From assembly GCF_041814905.1 (NCBI RefSeq), contig NZ_JBGXYA010000012.1, forward strand, positions 1 through 13,739: a stretch of DNA of 13,739 nucleotides, given 5' to 3'. Below the pieces are notes generated by a model. The model was not told the origin of the DNA. It made no database searches and worked only from the letters and a program-made list of their open reading frames with translations. The translations under genes were made by a program, and so were the position numbers. Source of the DNA: Glaesserella sp041814905. Its GTDB lineage: Bacteria > Pseudomonadota > Gammaproteobacteria > Enterobacterales > Pasteurellaceae. This document shows positions 1-7,300 of this stretch, piece by piece (positions within the stretch are counted from its first letter, which is position 1; every line of letters starts with the position of its first letter).

Positions 1-33
1 ATGGCGTCCCTACTTTTGCATGGAAATAATTGA

Positions 34-2691
34 TTATGCGTATAACGGATTAATACGATCTACATTTAAACCGAATTTCGCAATTGCATCTGCAACGACT
101 TTTCTGTCGATAGTGCCTTCGTTCGCTAATTGGGTTAATGCCGCTACCACAACATAACGCTCATCAACTTCGAAGTGTTCACGTAAATTTGCACGACTGT
201 CCGAACGACCGAAACCGTCCGTACCTAACACTTGATAGTGTTTGCTTGGTACGAATGCACGGATTTGATCCGCATAGACTTTCATATAGTCAGTTGATGC
301 AACGGTCGGTAAATCTTTTAATACCTGTGCGACATAAGGAACACGAGGTGTTTCCGTTGGGTGTAAGAAGTTCCAACGTGCCGCATCGTTACCTTCACGG
401 GCTAATTCATTGAATGAAGGTGCAGAGAAGACATCTGCGGTTACACCATATTCATTTGCAAGGATTTGTGCCGCTTCACGCACATGACGCATGATTGCAC
501 CTGAACTTAACAATTGAACGTGGCCTTTACCTTTACCCTCAACCGTTTCAAATTTGTATAAACCTTTACGAATACCTTCTTCCGCACCTGTAGGCATTGC
601 CGGTTGTTCGGTAATTTCATTTAATGTAGTAAGGTAATAGAACACATCTTCTTGTTTCTCACCGTACATACGGTTGATACCGTCTTGAACGATAACGGCA
701 ACTTCAAAGGCAAATGCCGGATCGTAAGTGATACAGTTCGGGATAACACCGGCTTGAATATGGCTGTGACCGTCTTCGTGTTGTAAGCCCTCACCGTTTA
801 AGGTTGTACGACCTGATGTACCACCGATCATAAAGCCACGAGCTAATTGGTCACCGGCTAACCACATCATATCGCCAACACGTTGGAAGCCGAACATGGA
901 GTAGTAGATGAAGAACGGGATCATCGGTTGGTTGTTCACGGAGTATGAAGTTGCTGCGGCAACCCAAGATGCGGTTGCACCTAACTCGTTAATACCCTCT
1001 TGTAACACTTGACCGTCTGTTGCTTCACGGTAGTAAGCCACTAAATCACGGTCTGACGGCACATAGTTTTGACCGTGAGGGTTATAAATACCGATTTGAC
1101 GGAATAAACCTTCCATACCGAAGGTACGCGCTTCATCCGCAATGATTGGCACGATGGTTTGACCGATATTTTTATCTTTTAATAAGATATTTAATACACG
1201 AGAGAATGCCATTGTGGTTGAAATGCCACGCGGTTGTGCATCTAATAATGCTTGGAACTCTTCCAATGCAGGAACTTTATACTCTACGGTAAATTTCGGT
1301 TTACGCGCCGGTAAATAGCCGTTTAACTCTTTACGGCGACCGTGTAAGTAGTTGTACTCTTCTGAACCTTCCGGGAAAGTCACATATTCTAAATTTTCTA
1401 CTTGTTCGTCCGTTAATGGTAAGTGGAAATAGTCACGGAAGCCTTTTAAGCTATCTAATGACATTTTTTTCGATTGGTGAGCCGTGTTTTTACTTTCCGC
1501 TTCAGGGATTTTATAGCCTTTTACTTGGTGAGCTAAGATAACCACCGGTTTATTTGAACGTTTGGCACGTTCAAAGGCAGCGTACATTTTCTCTGAATCG
1601 TGCGCACCGCGGCGTAATTTCCAAATCTCATCGTCTGTCATATCAGCAACTAATGCCGCTGTTTCAGGATAACGACCGAAGAAATGTTCACGCACATAAG
1701 CGCCGTCTTTAGATTTGAAGGTTAAGTAGTCACCGTCAACGACTTCCATCATTAATTGTGCTAATTTGCCCGACGTATCTTTGGCAAATAATTTATCCCA
1801 GTTGCTGCCCCATAAGACTTTGATCACTTCCCAACCGGCACCGGTAAATAAACCCTCTAACTCTTGAACAATTTTACCGTTACCGTTTACCGGGCCGTCT
1901 AAACGTTGCAAGTTACAGCTAATAACGAAAATCAAGTTGTCTAATTTCTCACGACCCGCAACGGTTAATGCACCTTTAGACTCGATCTCATCCATCTCAC
2001 CGTCACCTAAGAAAGCATAAACGGTTTGACCGGAGGTATCTTTAATACCACGATTATTTAAATATTTTAAAAAACGCGCTTGATAAATCGCATTGACCGG
2101 ACCTAAACCCATTGATACCGTTGAGAATTGCCAATATTCAGGCATTAATTTAGGGTGAGGATATGAAGATAAACCATCGACAAAAGCTTCTTGACGGAAA
2201 TTATCTAATTGCTCTGCAGTTAAACGACCTTCTAGGAAAGAACGTGCATAGATACCTGGCGCAGCATGACCTTGAGAATAAACTAAGTCACCACCGTCTT
2301 TATCCGTTGCAGCTTTAAAGAAGTGGTTAAAACATACTTCATACATGGTTGCAGCAGATTGGAAGGTTGAAATGTGTCCACCAAGATCCAAATCTTTCTT
2401 CTGGCTACGTAACACCATTGCAATCGCATTCCAACGTACAGCGGAGCGAATACGACGTTCGATTGCATGATCACCCGGATAGGCAGGCTGCTCTGAAACC
2501 GGAATCGTGTTTACATAATCCGTCGAGACACCTGACGGAAGGCTTACGCCTTGAGTGCGAGCATGTTGCATCACTTGTTGAATAATAAATTGTGCACGCT
2601 CCGCACCTTCTTCTTTAACAAGAGAATTCACTGAATCTAACCATTCTTGCGTTTCGAATGGATCTACGTCATGAGCTAACAAATCTGACAT
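34..2691 (-). CDS. aceE: Pyruvate dehydrogenase E1 component (homodimeric type)
   Basis: Thiamine-diphosphate-dependent decarboxylase that oxidises pyruvate and acetylates the lipoyl groups of E2 in the cytoplasmic pyruvate dehydrogenase complex. The 885-residue product is close to the 887 of E. coli AceE and aligns without gaps through the N-terminal half. The ThDP/Mg site GDGEMDE is at 229-235 with Asn260. His106, His142 and His405 (in KNTAHQSKKM) match the E. coli active-site histidines 106, 142 and 407. I start at the ATG at 2691 (MSDLLAHDVD), preceded by AAGGA at good spacing; the frame stays open 35 codons further upstream, but that stretch is not AceE-like. The gene stops 33 bases from the window edge; in relatives aceF and lpd follow. 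No pdhR-like regulator precedes it: purE diverges instead. Identity is certain from sequence; operon membership is inferred. Confidence 0.97.
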   Translation of the reverse strand: MSDLLAHDVDPFETQEWLDSVNSLVKEEGAERAQFIIQQVMQHARTQGVSLPSGVSTDYVNTIPVSEQPAYPGDHAIERRIRSAVRWNAIAMVLRSQKKDLDLGGHISTFQSAATMYEVCFNHFFKAATDKDGGDLVYSQGHAAPGIYARSFLEGRLTAEQLDNFRQEAFVDGLSSYPHPKLMPEYWQFSTVSMGLGPVNAIYQARFLKYLNNRGIKDTSGQTVYAFLGDGEMDEIESKGALTVAGREKLDNLIFVISCNLQRLDGPVNGNGKIVQELEGLFTGAGWEVIKVLWGSNWDKLFAKDTSGKLAQLMMEVVDGDYLTFKSKDGAYVREHFFGRYPETAALVADMTDDEIWKLRRGAHDSEKMYAAFERAKRSNKPVVILAHQVKGYKIPEAESKNTAHQSKKMSLDSLKGFRDYFHLPLTDEQVENLEYVTFPEGSEEYNYLHGRRKELNGYLPARKPKFTVEYKVPALEEFQALLDAQPRGISTTMAFSRVLNILLKDKNIGQTIVPIIADEARTFGMEGLFRQIGIYNPHGQNYVPSDRDLVAYYREATDGQVLQEGINELGATASWVAAATSYSVNNQPMIPFFIYYSMFGFQRVGDMMWLAGDQLARGFMIGGTSGRTTLNGEGLQHEDGHSHIQAGVIPNCITYDPAFAFEVAVIVQDGINRMYGEKQEDVFYYLTTLNEITEQPAMPTGAEEGIRKGLYKFETVEGKGKGHVQLLSSGAIMRHVREAAQILANEYGVTADVFSAPSFNELAREGNDAARWNFLHPTETPRVPYVAQVLKDLPTVASTDYMKVYADQIRAFVPSKHYQVLGTDGFGRSDSRANLREHFEVDERYVVVAALTQLANEGTIDRKVVADAIAKFGLNVDRINPLYA

Positions 2692-2719
2692 AGTCTTTTC
2701 CTTTTTTATGTGAGTGGAT

Positions 2720-2743
2720 AAAAACAAGGCGACACTCCGCCTT
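2720..2743 (-). terminator. Terminator-like hairpin in the aceE leader (possible attenuator)
   Basis: Reading the minus strand, a perfect 6-bp stem AAGGCG/CGCCTT (2738-2743 with 2726-2731) encloses a 6-base loop and is followed by G and five Ts (2724-2720). It lies about 30 bases upstream of the aceE start, so it would form in the leader of any transcript beginning near 2752 or further upstream. The stem is short, so read-through is expected. It could attenuate aceE or protect the 5' end of the message; no upstream gene on this strand needs a terminator here. Confidence 0.45.
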
Positions 2744-3004
2744 ATCGTTTGCTGAAATAGTATACAAGAAAAAGCACAAAACTTGCGGAAAGTCAAAAAT
2801 AAAGCCTTTTACTTATTTATCTTTCAACGCAGTTTTGTGTTTAATTTGTTAATATCTACTTGATTTTCAAGAAAATTTTATCAATTTATAAAATATGTTG
2901 AAAAATTGTAGATAAATTTGGAGTCAAGATAACAAAATCAGCCAATCTTGTCCATTTTTACTCGGTATAAAATCCGACGTGCAACTAAAGGCAACCTTAT
3001 ATTA

Positions 3005-3032
3005 TTTAAGGTAATCGGTTGCTTTTTATGAT
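3005..3032 (+). promoter_or_regulatory. Candidate purE promoter
   Basis: A -10 hexamer TATGAT (3027-3032, five of six consensus bases) has a weak -35 TTTAAG (3005-3010) at 16-base spacing. The PurR operator match falls almost exactly in the spacer, the geometry expected of a repressed promoter. Transcription would begin near 3038, giving a leader of roughly 38 bases. A second possible -10, TATAAA at 2966-2971, has no clear -35; a transcript from there would carry the GCAACC/GGTTGC inverted repeat (2991-2996, 3017-3022) followed by five Ts. Confidence 0.35.
3009..3024 (-). promoter_or_regulatory. PurR operator (pur box) in front of purE
   Basis: Read on the minus strand the site is AAGCAACCGATTACCT, which agrees at every fixed position with the enterobacterial PurR consensus ANGCAANCGNTTNCNT. 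It lies 52 bases upstream of the purE start. PurR with hypoxanthine or guanine as co-repressor controls purEK in E. coli, so the match in this position is expected biology. The site is seen directly; the regulation is inferred by homology. Confidence 0.75.
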
Positions 3033-3075
3033 ATCCTTCGCGGGCTATTTTTATCAAAATATAAAGGTTATGAAA

Positions 3076-3570
3076 ATGTTACAAAAAGCAGAGATTGCCA
3101 TTGTTATGGGCTCAAAAAGCGATTGGTCTACTATGTCCGAGGCAGTTCAAATTCTTGAACAATTTGATTTGCCTTACCATGTTGAAGTGGTTTCCGCACA
3201 TCGAACGCCGGACAAACTGTTTAGCTTTGCCGAAACCGCTGAACAAAACGGCTATAAAGTGATTATTGCCGGTGCCGGTGGCGCGGCGCATCTGCCGGGT
3301 ATGATTGCGGCGAAAACGATTGTGCCGGTGCTGGGTGTACCGGTTAAAAGCTCAATGTTGAGTGGCGTAGATAGCCTTTATTCTATCGTACAAATGCCCA
3401 AAGGTATTCCGGTCGGAACACTTGCGATCGGTCCTGCCGGCGCAGCCAATGCCGGGTTATTAGCGGCTCAAATTTTAGCGGCGTTTAATCCGGAATTGGC
3501 AAAAAAACTTCACCAATTCCGTCGCCAACAAACCCAAACAGTATTAGATAATCCGGATCCACGTATTTAA
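3076..3570 (+). CDS. purE: N5-carboxyaminoimidazole ribonucleotide mutase (class I PurE)
   Basis: Converts N5-CAIR made by PurK into CAIR in cytoplasmic de novo purine synthesis. The 164-residue protein is nearly collinear with E. coli PurE (169 residues). Signature segments are MGSKSDW (11-17), SAHRTPDKLFSFAE (40-53, with the catalytic-type His42), AGAGGAAHLPGM (65-76) and the C-terminal NPDPR. I choose the ATG at 3076 because AAAGG at 3063-3067 sits 8 bases ahead; the ATG at 3070 would leave only 2 bases, and upstream in-frame codons encode non-conserved residues. The next gene begins on the base after the TAA, so the two are probably cotranscribed. Bacterial class I PurE normally works with a separate PurK, which is present two genes downstream. 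Confidence 0.97.
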   Translation: MLQKAEIAIVMGSKSDWSTMSEAVQILEQFDLPYHVEVVSAHRTPDKLFSFAETAEQNGYKVIIAGAGGAAHLPGMIAAKTIVPVLGVPVKSSMLSGVDSLYSIVQMPKGIPVGTLAIGPAGAANAGLLAAQILAAFNPELAKKLHQFRRQQTQTVLDNPDPRI

Positions 3571-4536
3571 ATGAGTAAAAAATTATTAATCTTACATACC
3601 GGTGGTACGATCTCTATGAGTGAAGGGGAAGACGGTAAAGTCTCCCCTTCTGACAACAATCCGTTGTTAACAGCCTTAGAAAAACTCAACCACCCTGCAC
3701 AGCTTTTCCAAGAAGCCGTATTGCACGTGCCGTCGCCACATATCACATTGGTGCATTGGCAGTTATTAAAAGATCGTATTGAAAAAGCCGTAATTGATGA
3801 GCAGTTTGACGGCATCGTGATTACTCACGGCACAGACACACTTGAAGAAACCGCCTATTTCCTTGATTTAGCCTTGAAAGTGAATGTTCCCGTTGCAATT
3901 ACCGGGGCAATGCGTTCGAGTAACGAATTAGGCTCTGACGGTTTAATTAACCTACAAAGTGCCATTTTGGTGGCATTAAGTGAAGAAAGCCGTGATAAAG
4001 GCGTATTGGTGGTAATGAATGATGAAATCCACAACGCCAAATTCGTCACCAAAACCCACACCACCAACGTTGCCACCTTCCAAACACCAACCTTTGGACC
4101 TTGTGGCTTAGTCACGAAAAACCGTGCAATTTATTTCCAACATCTGACCGCTTACGAACGCTTCCCGATTGACCATTTAGAAAAAGCGAACATTCAGCTC
4201 ATCAAAGCCTATGTCGGCATGGATAGCTTCCTGCTTGAACAACTGGCTCAAAGCCGTTGTGATGGCGTAGTAGTTGAAGCCTTAGGGGCAGGAAACTTAC
4301 CGCCATCTTGTCTAGCGGGGATTTCCGCCCTATTAAATGCAAATATCCCTGTGGTGCTGGTTTCCCGTGCCTTTAACGGTATTACACAGGACGTTTACGA
4401 CTATCTCGGTGGCGGTAAACAGCTTAAACAGCAAGGCGTAATTTTCACTCAAGGTTTGAGCGGGCAAAAAGCACGGATTAAGTTAATGGTTTTGTTGAAT
4501 CAAACGTTGGAAAAACCGTTGGCAGAATACTTTTAG
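3571..4536 (+). CDS. ansA: L-asparaginase, cytoplasmic (type I-like)
   Basis: Hydrolyses asparagine to aspartate and ammonia. The 321-residue protein has no signal peptide, which argues for the cytosolic class. Family signatures are TGGTIS at 10-15 (nucleophile-type Thr13), THGTDT at 85-90 (Thr88, Asp89), Lys161, and the TGAMR...GSDGLINLQSA segment at 111-131. The N-terminal hinge at residues 16-30 lacks the tyrosine that assists the nucleophile in E. coli AnsA and AnsB; the segment resembles asparaginases of Gram-positive bacteria more than E. coli AnsA. The ATG directly abuts the purE stop and no good ribosome binding site precedes it (only GGAT, 14 bases away), suggesting translational coupling to purE. 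A strong terminator follows. Aspartate is consumed in purine synthesis (PurA and PurC), a possible reason for the arrangement. A specific symbol beyond the family is less sure. Confidence 0.88.
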   Translation: MSKKLLILHTGGTISMSEGEDGKVSPSDNNPLLTALEKLNHPAQLFQEAVLHVPSPHITLVHWQLLKDRIEKAVIDEQFDGIVITHGTDTLEETAYFLDLALKVNVPVAITGAMRSSNELGSDGLINLQSAILVALSEESRDKGVLVVMNDEIHNAKFVTKTHTTNVATFQTPTFGPCGLVTKNRAIYFQHLTAYERFPIDHLEKANIQLIKAYVGMDSFLLEQLAQSRCDGVVVEALGAGNLPPSCLAGISALLNANIPVVLVSRAFNGITQDVYDYLGGGKQLKQQGVIFTQGLSGQKARIKLMVLLNQTLEKPLAEYF

Positions 4537-4544
4537 TTTTGATC

Positions 4545-4572
4545 GCACAAGCGCTTTCGCTTGTGCTTTTTT
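4545..4572 (+). terminator. Rho-independent terminator after ansA
   Basis: A perfect 9-bp stem GCACAAGCG/CGCTTGTGC (4545-4553 with 4558-4566) with a 4-base loop CTTT is followed by six Ts. It starts 9 bases after the asparaginase stop codon. It should end most purE-ansA transcripts before purK. Confidence 0.88.
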
Positions 4573-4578
4573 ATTCAT

Positions 4579-4636
4579 ACAAGCGGTCACTTTAATGCCA
4601 TTTTTTGCAAATTTTTAACTAAAACTGACCGCTTGT
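4579..4636. repeat. Inverted pair of Apl-type DNA uptake signal sequences
   Basis: ACAAGCGGTCA (4579-4589) and its exact reverse complement (4626-4636) flank a shared palindromic core TTTGCAAA (4604-4611). Each nonamer ends 16 bases from the core, so the element is symmetric about 4607.5. ACAAGCGGT is the known uptake nonamer of the A. pleuropneumoniae branch. The pair lies just after the ansA terminator and before purK, and could form an 11-bp stem in RNA, without a T-run. Confidence 0.88.
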
Positions 4637-4668
4637 AATAGGCATATATCATATTATTTGAGGCAACT

Positions 4669-5757
4669 ATGCAAAAAAGCACACTCTATCCCCCAATTTA
4701 TGTTCTCGGTAACGGGCAACTTGGCAGAATGTTACGTTATGCCGGTATGCCGTTAGATATTGAGGTTCAGCCGCTCGCTTTTGACGATCCCGTTTTTAAT
4801 ATTGCCGAAAACAGCTTAATTACCGCTGAAATCGAACGTTGGACAGAAACGCCTTTAACTACCCTACTTAGTAATCACAAGAACTTCGTTAATCTTTCTG
4901 TTTTTGGACAACTCGCCGACCGTTTTACCCAAAAATCACTGCTCGATCATCTAAATCTCTCTACATCGCCTTGGCAGCTATTAAGTTCCCCAGAGCAATG
5001 GCAACAAGTCTTTGAAAACATTGGCGAAAAAGTGGTGGTAAAACGTCGTACAGGGGGCTATGACGGACGTGGACAGTGGATTGTCACTAAAGATAATGTC
5101 GAGCAAATTACCCCAGACTTATTTGGTGAAGTGATTGCAGAAAAATTTATTCCCTTTGACGGCGAAGTCTCCTTAGTTGGTGCAAGATTCCGTAATGGTG
5201 AAACCCGTTTCTACCCCGTGACTCATAATTTACAACAAAATGGCATTTTACGTTACAGCGTTGCGGATATTACGCTACCACATCAGCAAATATTCCAACA
5301 ACAAGCAGAAAAAATGCTTTCGGCGATTATGCACGAACTGAATTATGTTGGCGTGATGGCAATGGAATGCTTTGTGGTAGGTGAAAAACTGCTGATTAAT
5401 GAACTCGCACCGCGAGTACATAACAGCGGACATTGGACGCAGTTGGGCTGTTCAATCAGTCAATTTGAATTACATTTGCGTGCATTACTTGATTTACCAA
5501 CCCCTGAGCTCAAACCAATCGCTCCAAGCGTAATGGTGAATTTAATTGGGATCGAACATAATAGTGAATGGCTCGATATTCCATTCAGCCAGTTGCATTG
5601 GTATGGTAAAGAAGTCCGTGTAGGTAGAAAACTTGGGCATATCAATGTATGCCATACGGATAAAGCCGTGATGGTTGATAGCCTGCAAAAACTCAAGCCT
5701 TATTTGACGGAAGATTTCTATTCAGGGTTAGATTGGGTGATTGAAAAGCTAAAATAG
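4669..5757 (+). CDS. purK: N5-carboxyaminoimidazole ribonucleotide synthetase (ATP-grasp)
   Basis: Uses ATP and bicarbonate to carboxylate AIR to N5-CAIR, the substrate of PurE. The product is 362 residues (E. coli 355). An N-terminal nucleotide-fold segment LGNGQLGRML is at 13-22. ATP-grasp elements are VVKRRTGGYDGRGQW (123-137), EKFIPFDGEVSLVGA (158-172), the metal-binding-type MAMECF (230-235) and NELAPRVHNSGHWTQ (244-258). The start at 4669 has AGG at 4661-4663. Unusually for a purE-purK pair, an asparaginase gene, a terminator and a paired uptake sequence separate purK from purE, and I see no convincing promoter directly in front of purK; read-through of the terminator or an atypical promoter would be needed. 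Confidence 0.96.
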   Translation: MQKSTLYPPIYVLGNGQLGRMLRYAGMPLDIEVQPLAFDDPVFNIAENSLITAEIERWTETPLTTLLSNHKNFVNLSVFGQLADRFTQKSLLDHLNLSTSPWQLLSSPEQWQQVFENIGEKVVVKRRTGGYDGRGQWIVTKDNVEQITPDLFGEVIAEKFIPFDGEVSLVGARFRNGETRFYPVTHNLQQNGILRYSVADITLPHQQIFQQQAEKMLSAIMHELNYVGVMAMECFVVGEKLLINELAPRVHNSGHWTQLGCSISQFELHLRALLDLPTPELKPIAPSVMVNLIGIEHNSEWLDIPFSQLHWYGKEVRVGRKLGHINVCHTDKAVMVDSLQKLKPYLTEDFYSGLDWVIEKLK

Positions 5758-5833
5758 GCGGTTAATTTAAGCTATTTTATGATGGACGTGAATGCAACAT
5801 TATTATATCTCGTTAGCCTGTTCACGCGGTTAT

Positions 5834-5866
5834 TTTGCAAAAAATACGTCCAAACAGACCGCTTGT
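5834..5866 (-). repeat. Single extended DNA uptake signal sequence
   Basis: On the minus strand ACAAGCGGT (5858-5866) is followed, after exactly 16 bases, by TTTGCAAA (5834-5841). A 7-of-9 lookalike (TCACGCGGT, 5822-5830) lies on the other strand but not at the symmetric position, so I treat this as a single copy. It sits in the purK to transporter spacer, where I see no classical terminator. Confidence 0.8.
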
Positions 5867-5926
5867 TCCTTTATTATAAAGCGAACAACCCGCTCAATAA
5901 ACTCCTGATCAGATTTAAGGAAAACG

Positions 5927-7153
5927 ATGTTGAATAATCGAAAACTGATGTGGCTTCTCGCCTTTACCGCCGCTTCCATCATTATGTTAACCGGCGGTTT
6001 GCGCATGTCATTAGGACTTTTTGTACAACCGCTACTCAATACTACGACACTCACCATTGCCAATATCAGTTTAGCCATGGCGACGTGCCAATTAATGTGG
6101 GGAGTGGCGCAGCCGGTATCCGGAGCGTTATCCGATCGTTTTGGTCCTTACCCGGTACTGTTTTGGGGAACATTGATTTTAGTTATCGGCTGTATTGCAA
6201 TGCCGTTGTTGATTTCGGATTGGGGATTAATTCTCACATTAGGGATCTTAATTGCATTTGGCACTGGAGCTGGCAGTTTTTCGATTTTAATGAGTATTGT
6301 CAATAATCGGGTTGCAGCCGATATGCGCGGAGTTGCTTCCGGTATCATCAATGCCGGTAACTCTTTCGGACAGTTCATTTTTGCCCCCTTCATTCAATTT
6401 CTCATTTTAACCCCTTTTATCGGTTGGCAAGGGGCGATGTTTATCTTAGCCGGGATCAGTTTATTGGTTCTTCCGCTTTCCCGTTGGCTTGCCGGAAGTA
6501 AACCATCTCAGCCGATACAAAGCGCTCAACAGGCACATCAAACGGATCAACCGCTTTCACAAGCCGTCAAATCCGCCTTTAAAAATCCAAGTTACTTATT
6601 GATACATTTAGGTTTTTTCACTTGCGGTTTCCATATCGCCTTCTTAGTGACTCATTTGCCGACAGAAATCAAGTTATTTGGTATGCATGCTCAAGTAGCT
6701 TCTTGGACATTGGCTTTGATCGGTTTATCTAATATATTCGGGAGTTTATTTATCGGATGGTGTGTCGGACATTGGCGTAGCAAATATATTTTATTTTGGA
6801 TGTATGGTTCACGAGTCGTGTTAATTGCGCTCTATTTGCTCTCGCCAAAAGAGCCCATGACATTTTATTTGTTCGCTATTGGCCTTGGTTTTACTTGGCT
6901 TGGTACGGTTCCGCCTACTGCGGCGACTGTCGGCAAACTATTCGGTGTACGTTATCTCGCTACCTTGTTCGGTTTGACTTTATTAAGCCACCAAATCGGC
7001 GCCTTTTTTGGCGCCTATTTCGGTGGTTTAATCATTTCTCAACACGGTAACTATGAATGGATGTGGTATGCGGATATGCTACTTGCCGGTTTGGCTGCGG
7101 TACTCTGTCTACCCATCAAAGAAGCCAAAATAGTCCGATTAAAAAGTGCGTGA
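5927..7153 (+). CDS. MFS transporter, 12 membrane helices, substrate unknown
   Basis: Inner-membrane secondary transporter of 408 residues. Hydrophobic segments lie at roughly 8-28, 44-64, 77-97, 100-122, 137-160, 166-186, 222-242, 257-279, 285-305, 311-335, 343-368 and 376-396. A polar central loop at about 188-220 is rich in Gln, Ser and Lys. The MFS motif A appears as GALSDRFGPYP (66-76) between helices 2 and 3. The GGLRMSLGLFVQPL segment (23-36) resembles the oxalate/formate and monocarboxylate-type branch of MFS, but I cannot name a substrate. The start has a good AAGGA at 5916-5920. It appears to be a single-gene unit between purK and a convergent gene, with no neighbour suggesting a role. 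An anion or organic acid porter is one guess; a drug exporter is not excluded. Confidence 0.85.
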   Translation: MLNNRKLMWLLAFTAASIIMLTGGLRMSLGLFVQPLLNTTTLTIANISLAMATCQLMWGVAQPVSGALSDRFGPYPVLFWGTLILVIGCIAMPLLISDWGLILTLGILIAFGTGAGSFSILMSIVNNRVAADMRGVASGIINAGNSFGQFIFAPFIQFLILTPFIGWQGAMFILAGISLLVLPLSRWLAGSKPSQPIQSAQQAHQTDQPLSQAVKSAFKNPSYLLIHLGFFTCGFHIAFLVTHLPTEIKLFGMHAQVASWTLALIGLSNIFGSLFIGWCVGHWRSKYILFWMYGSRVVLIALYLLSPKEPMTFYLFAIGLGFTWLGTVPPTAATVGKLFGVRYLATLFGLTLLSHQIGAFFGAYFGGLIISQHGNYEWMWYADMLLAGLAAVLCLPIKEAKIVRLKSA

Positions 7154-7223
7154 GGCAGTATCGCTCTCCGTGGATGCTTGAAATATGGCTGTCAATTACC
7201 CTAAAATTCACTTAAATTAAACA

Positions 7224-7281
7224 ACAAGCGGTGAGTTTGAAACGAAAATTTGCAAATTAATGGCTAAAACTCACCGCTTGT
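7224..7281. repeat. Inverted pair of DNA uptake sequences with a 15-bp dyad
   Basis: ACAAGCGGTGAGTTT (7224-7238) and its exact reverse complement (7267-7281) flank the palindromic core TTTGCAAA (7249-7256), which is again 16 bases from each nonamer. The element lies between the convergent transporter and yceI genes. It could form a long hairpin in either transcript and might end or stabilise both, but neither side has a proper T-run, so a classical terminator is doubtful. The nonamer is followed by G rather than the more usual C. Confidence 0.88.
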
Positions 7282-7300
7282 ATTTCATTAAATCAAAATA

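Larger units (their letters stand above)
2692..3075. other. Divergent aceE-purE intergenic region (384 bases)
   Basis: Very AT-rich spacer that must carry promoters in both directions. On the purE side there is a PurR operator match and a candidate promoter. On the aceE side the only decent -10 is TATACT (minus strand, 2759-2764), without a convincing -35; it would start transcription near 2752, just before a terminator-like hairpin in the leader. A short palindrome CTTGA-TTT-TCAAG lies at 2859-2871, and TTGAT/ATCAA half-sites at 2860-2864 and 2879-2883 resemble FNR half-sites but are spaced wrongly for one FNR box. I see no PdhR-type operator (ATTGGT...ACCAAT). No gene is visible. Confidence 0.6.

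Noticed and set aside
1..33. Possible start of another gene at the left edge
   Set aside because: Thirty-three bases downstream of aceE show no usable frame; this is probably the aceE-aceF spacer, but nothing in it proves that.
2692..2796. 35-residue N-terminal extension of AceE
   Set aside because: The extension is not AceE-like, covers the leader hairpin, and the ATG at 2691 has a good ribosome site and matches the E. coli start.
2860..2883. FNR box upstream of aceE
   Set aside because: TTGAT and ATCAA half-sites are present but 14 bases apart rather than 4, so they do not form one FNR site.
3019..3075. 19-residue N-terminal extension of PurE from a TTG
   Set aside because: It overlaps the PurR operator and promoter; AAAGG is correctly placed only for the ATG at 3076.
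5822..5866. A third inverted uptake-sequence pair
   Set aside because: The left copy matches only 7 of 9 bases and is not at the symmetric position around the TTTGCAAA core.
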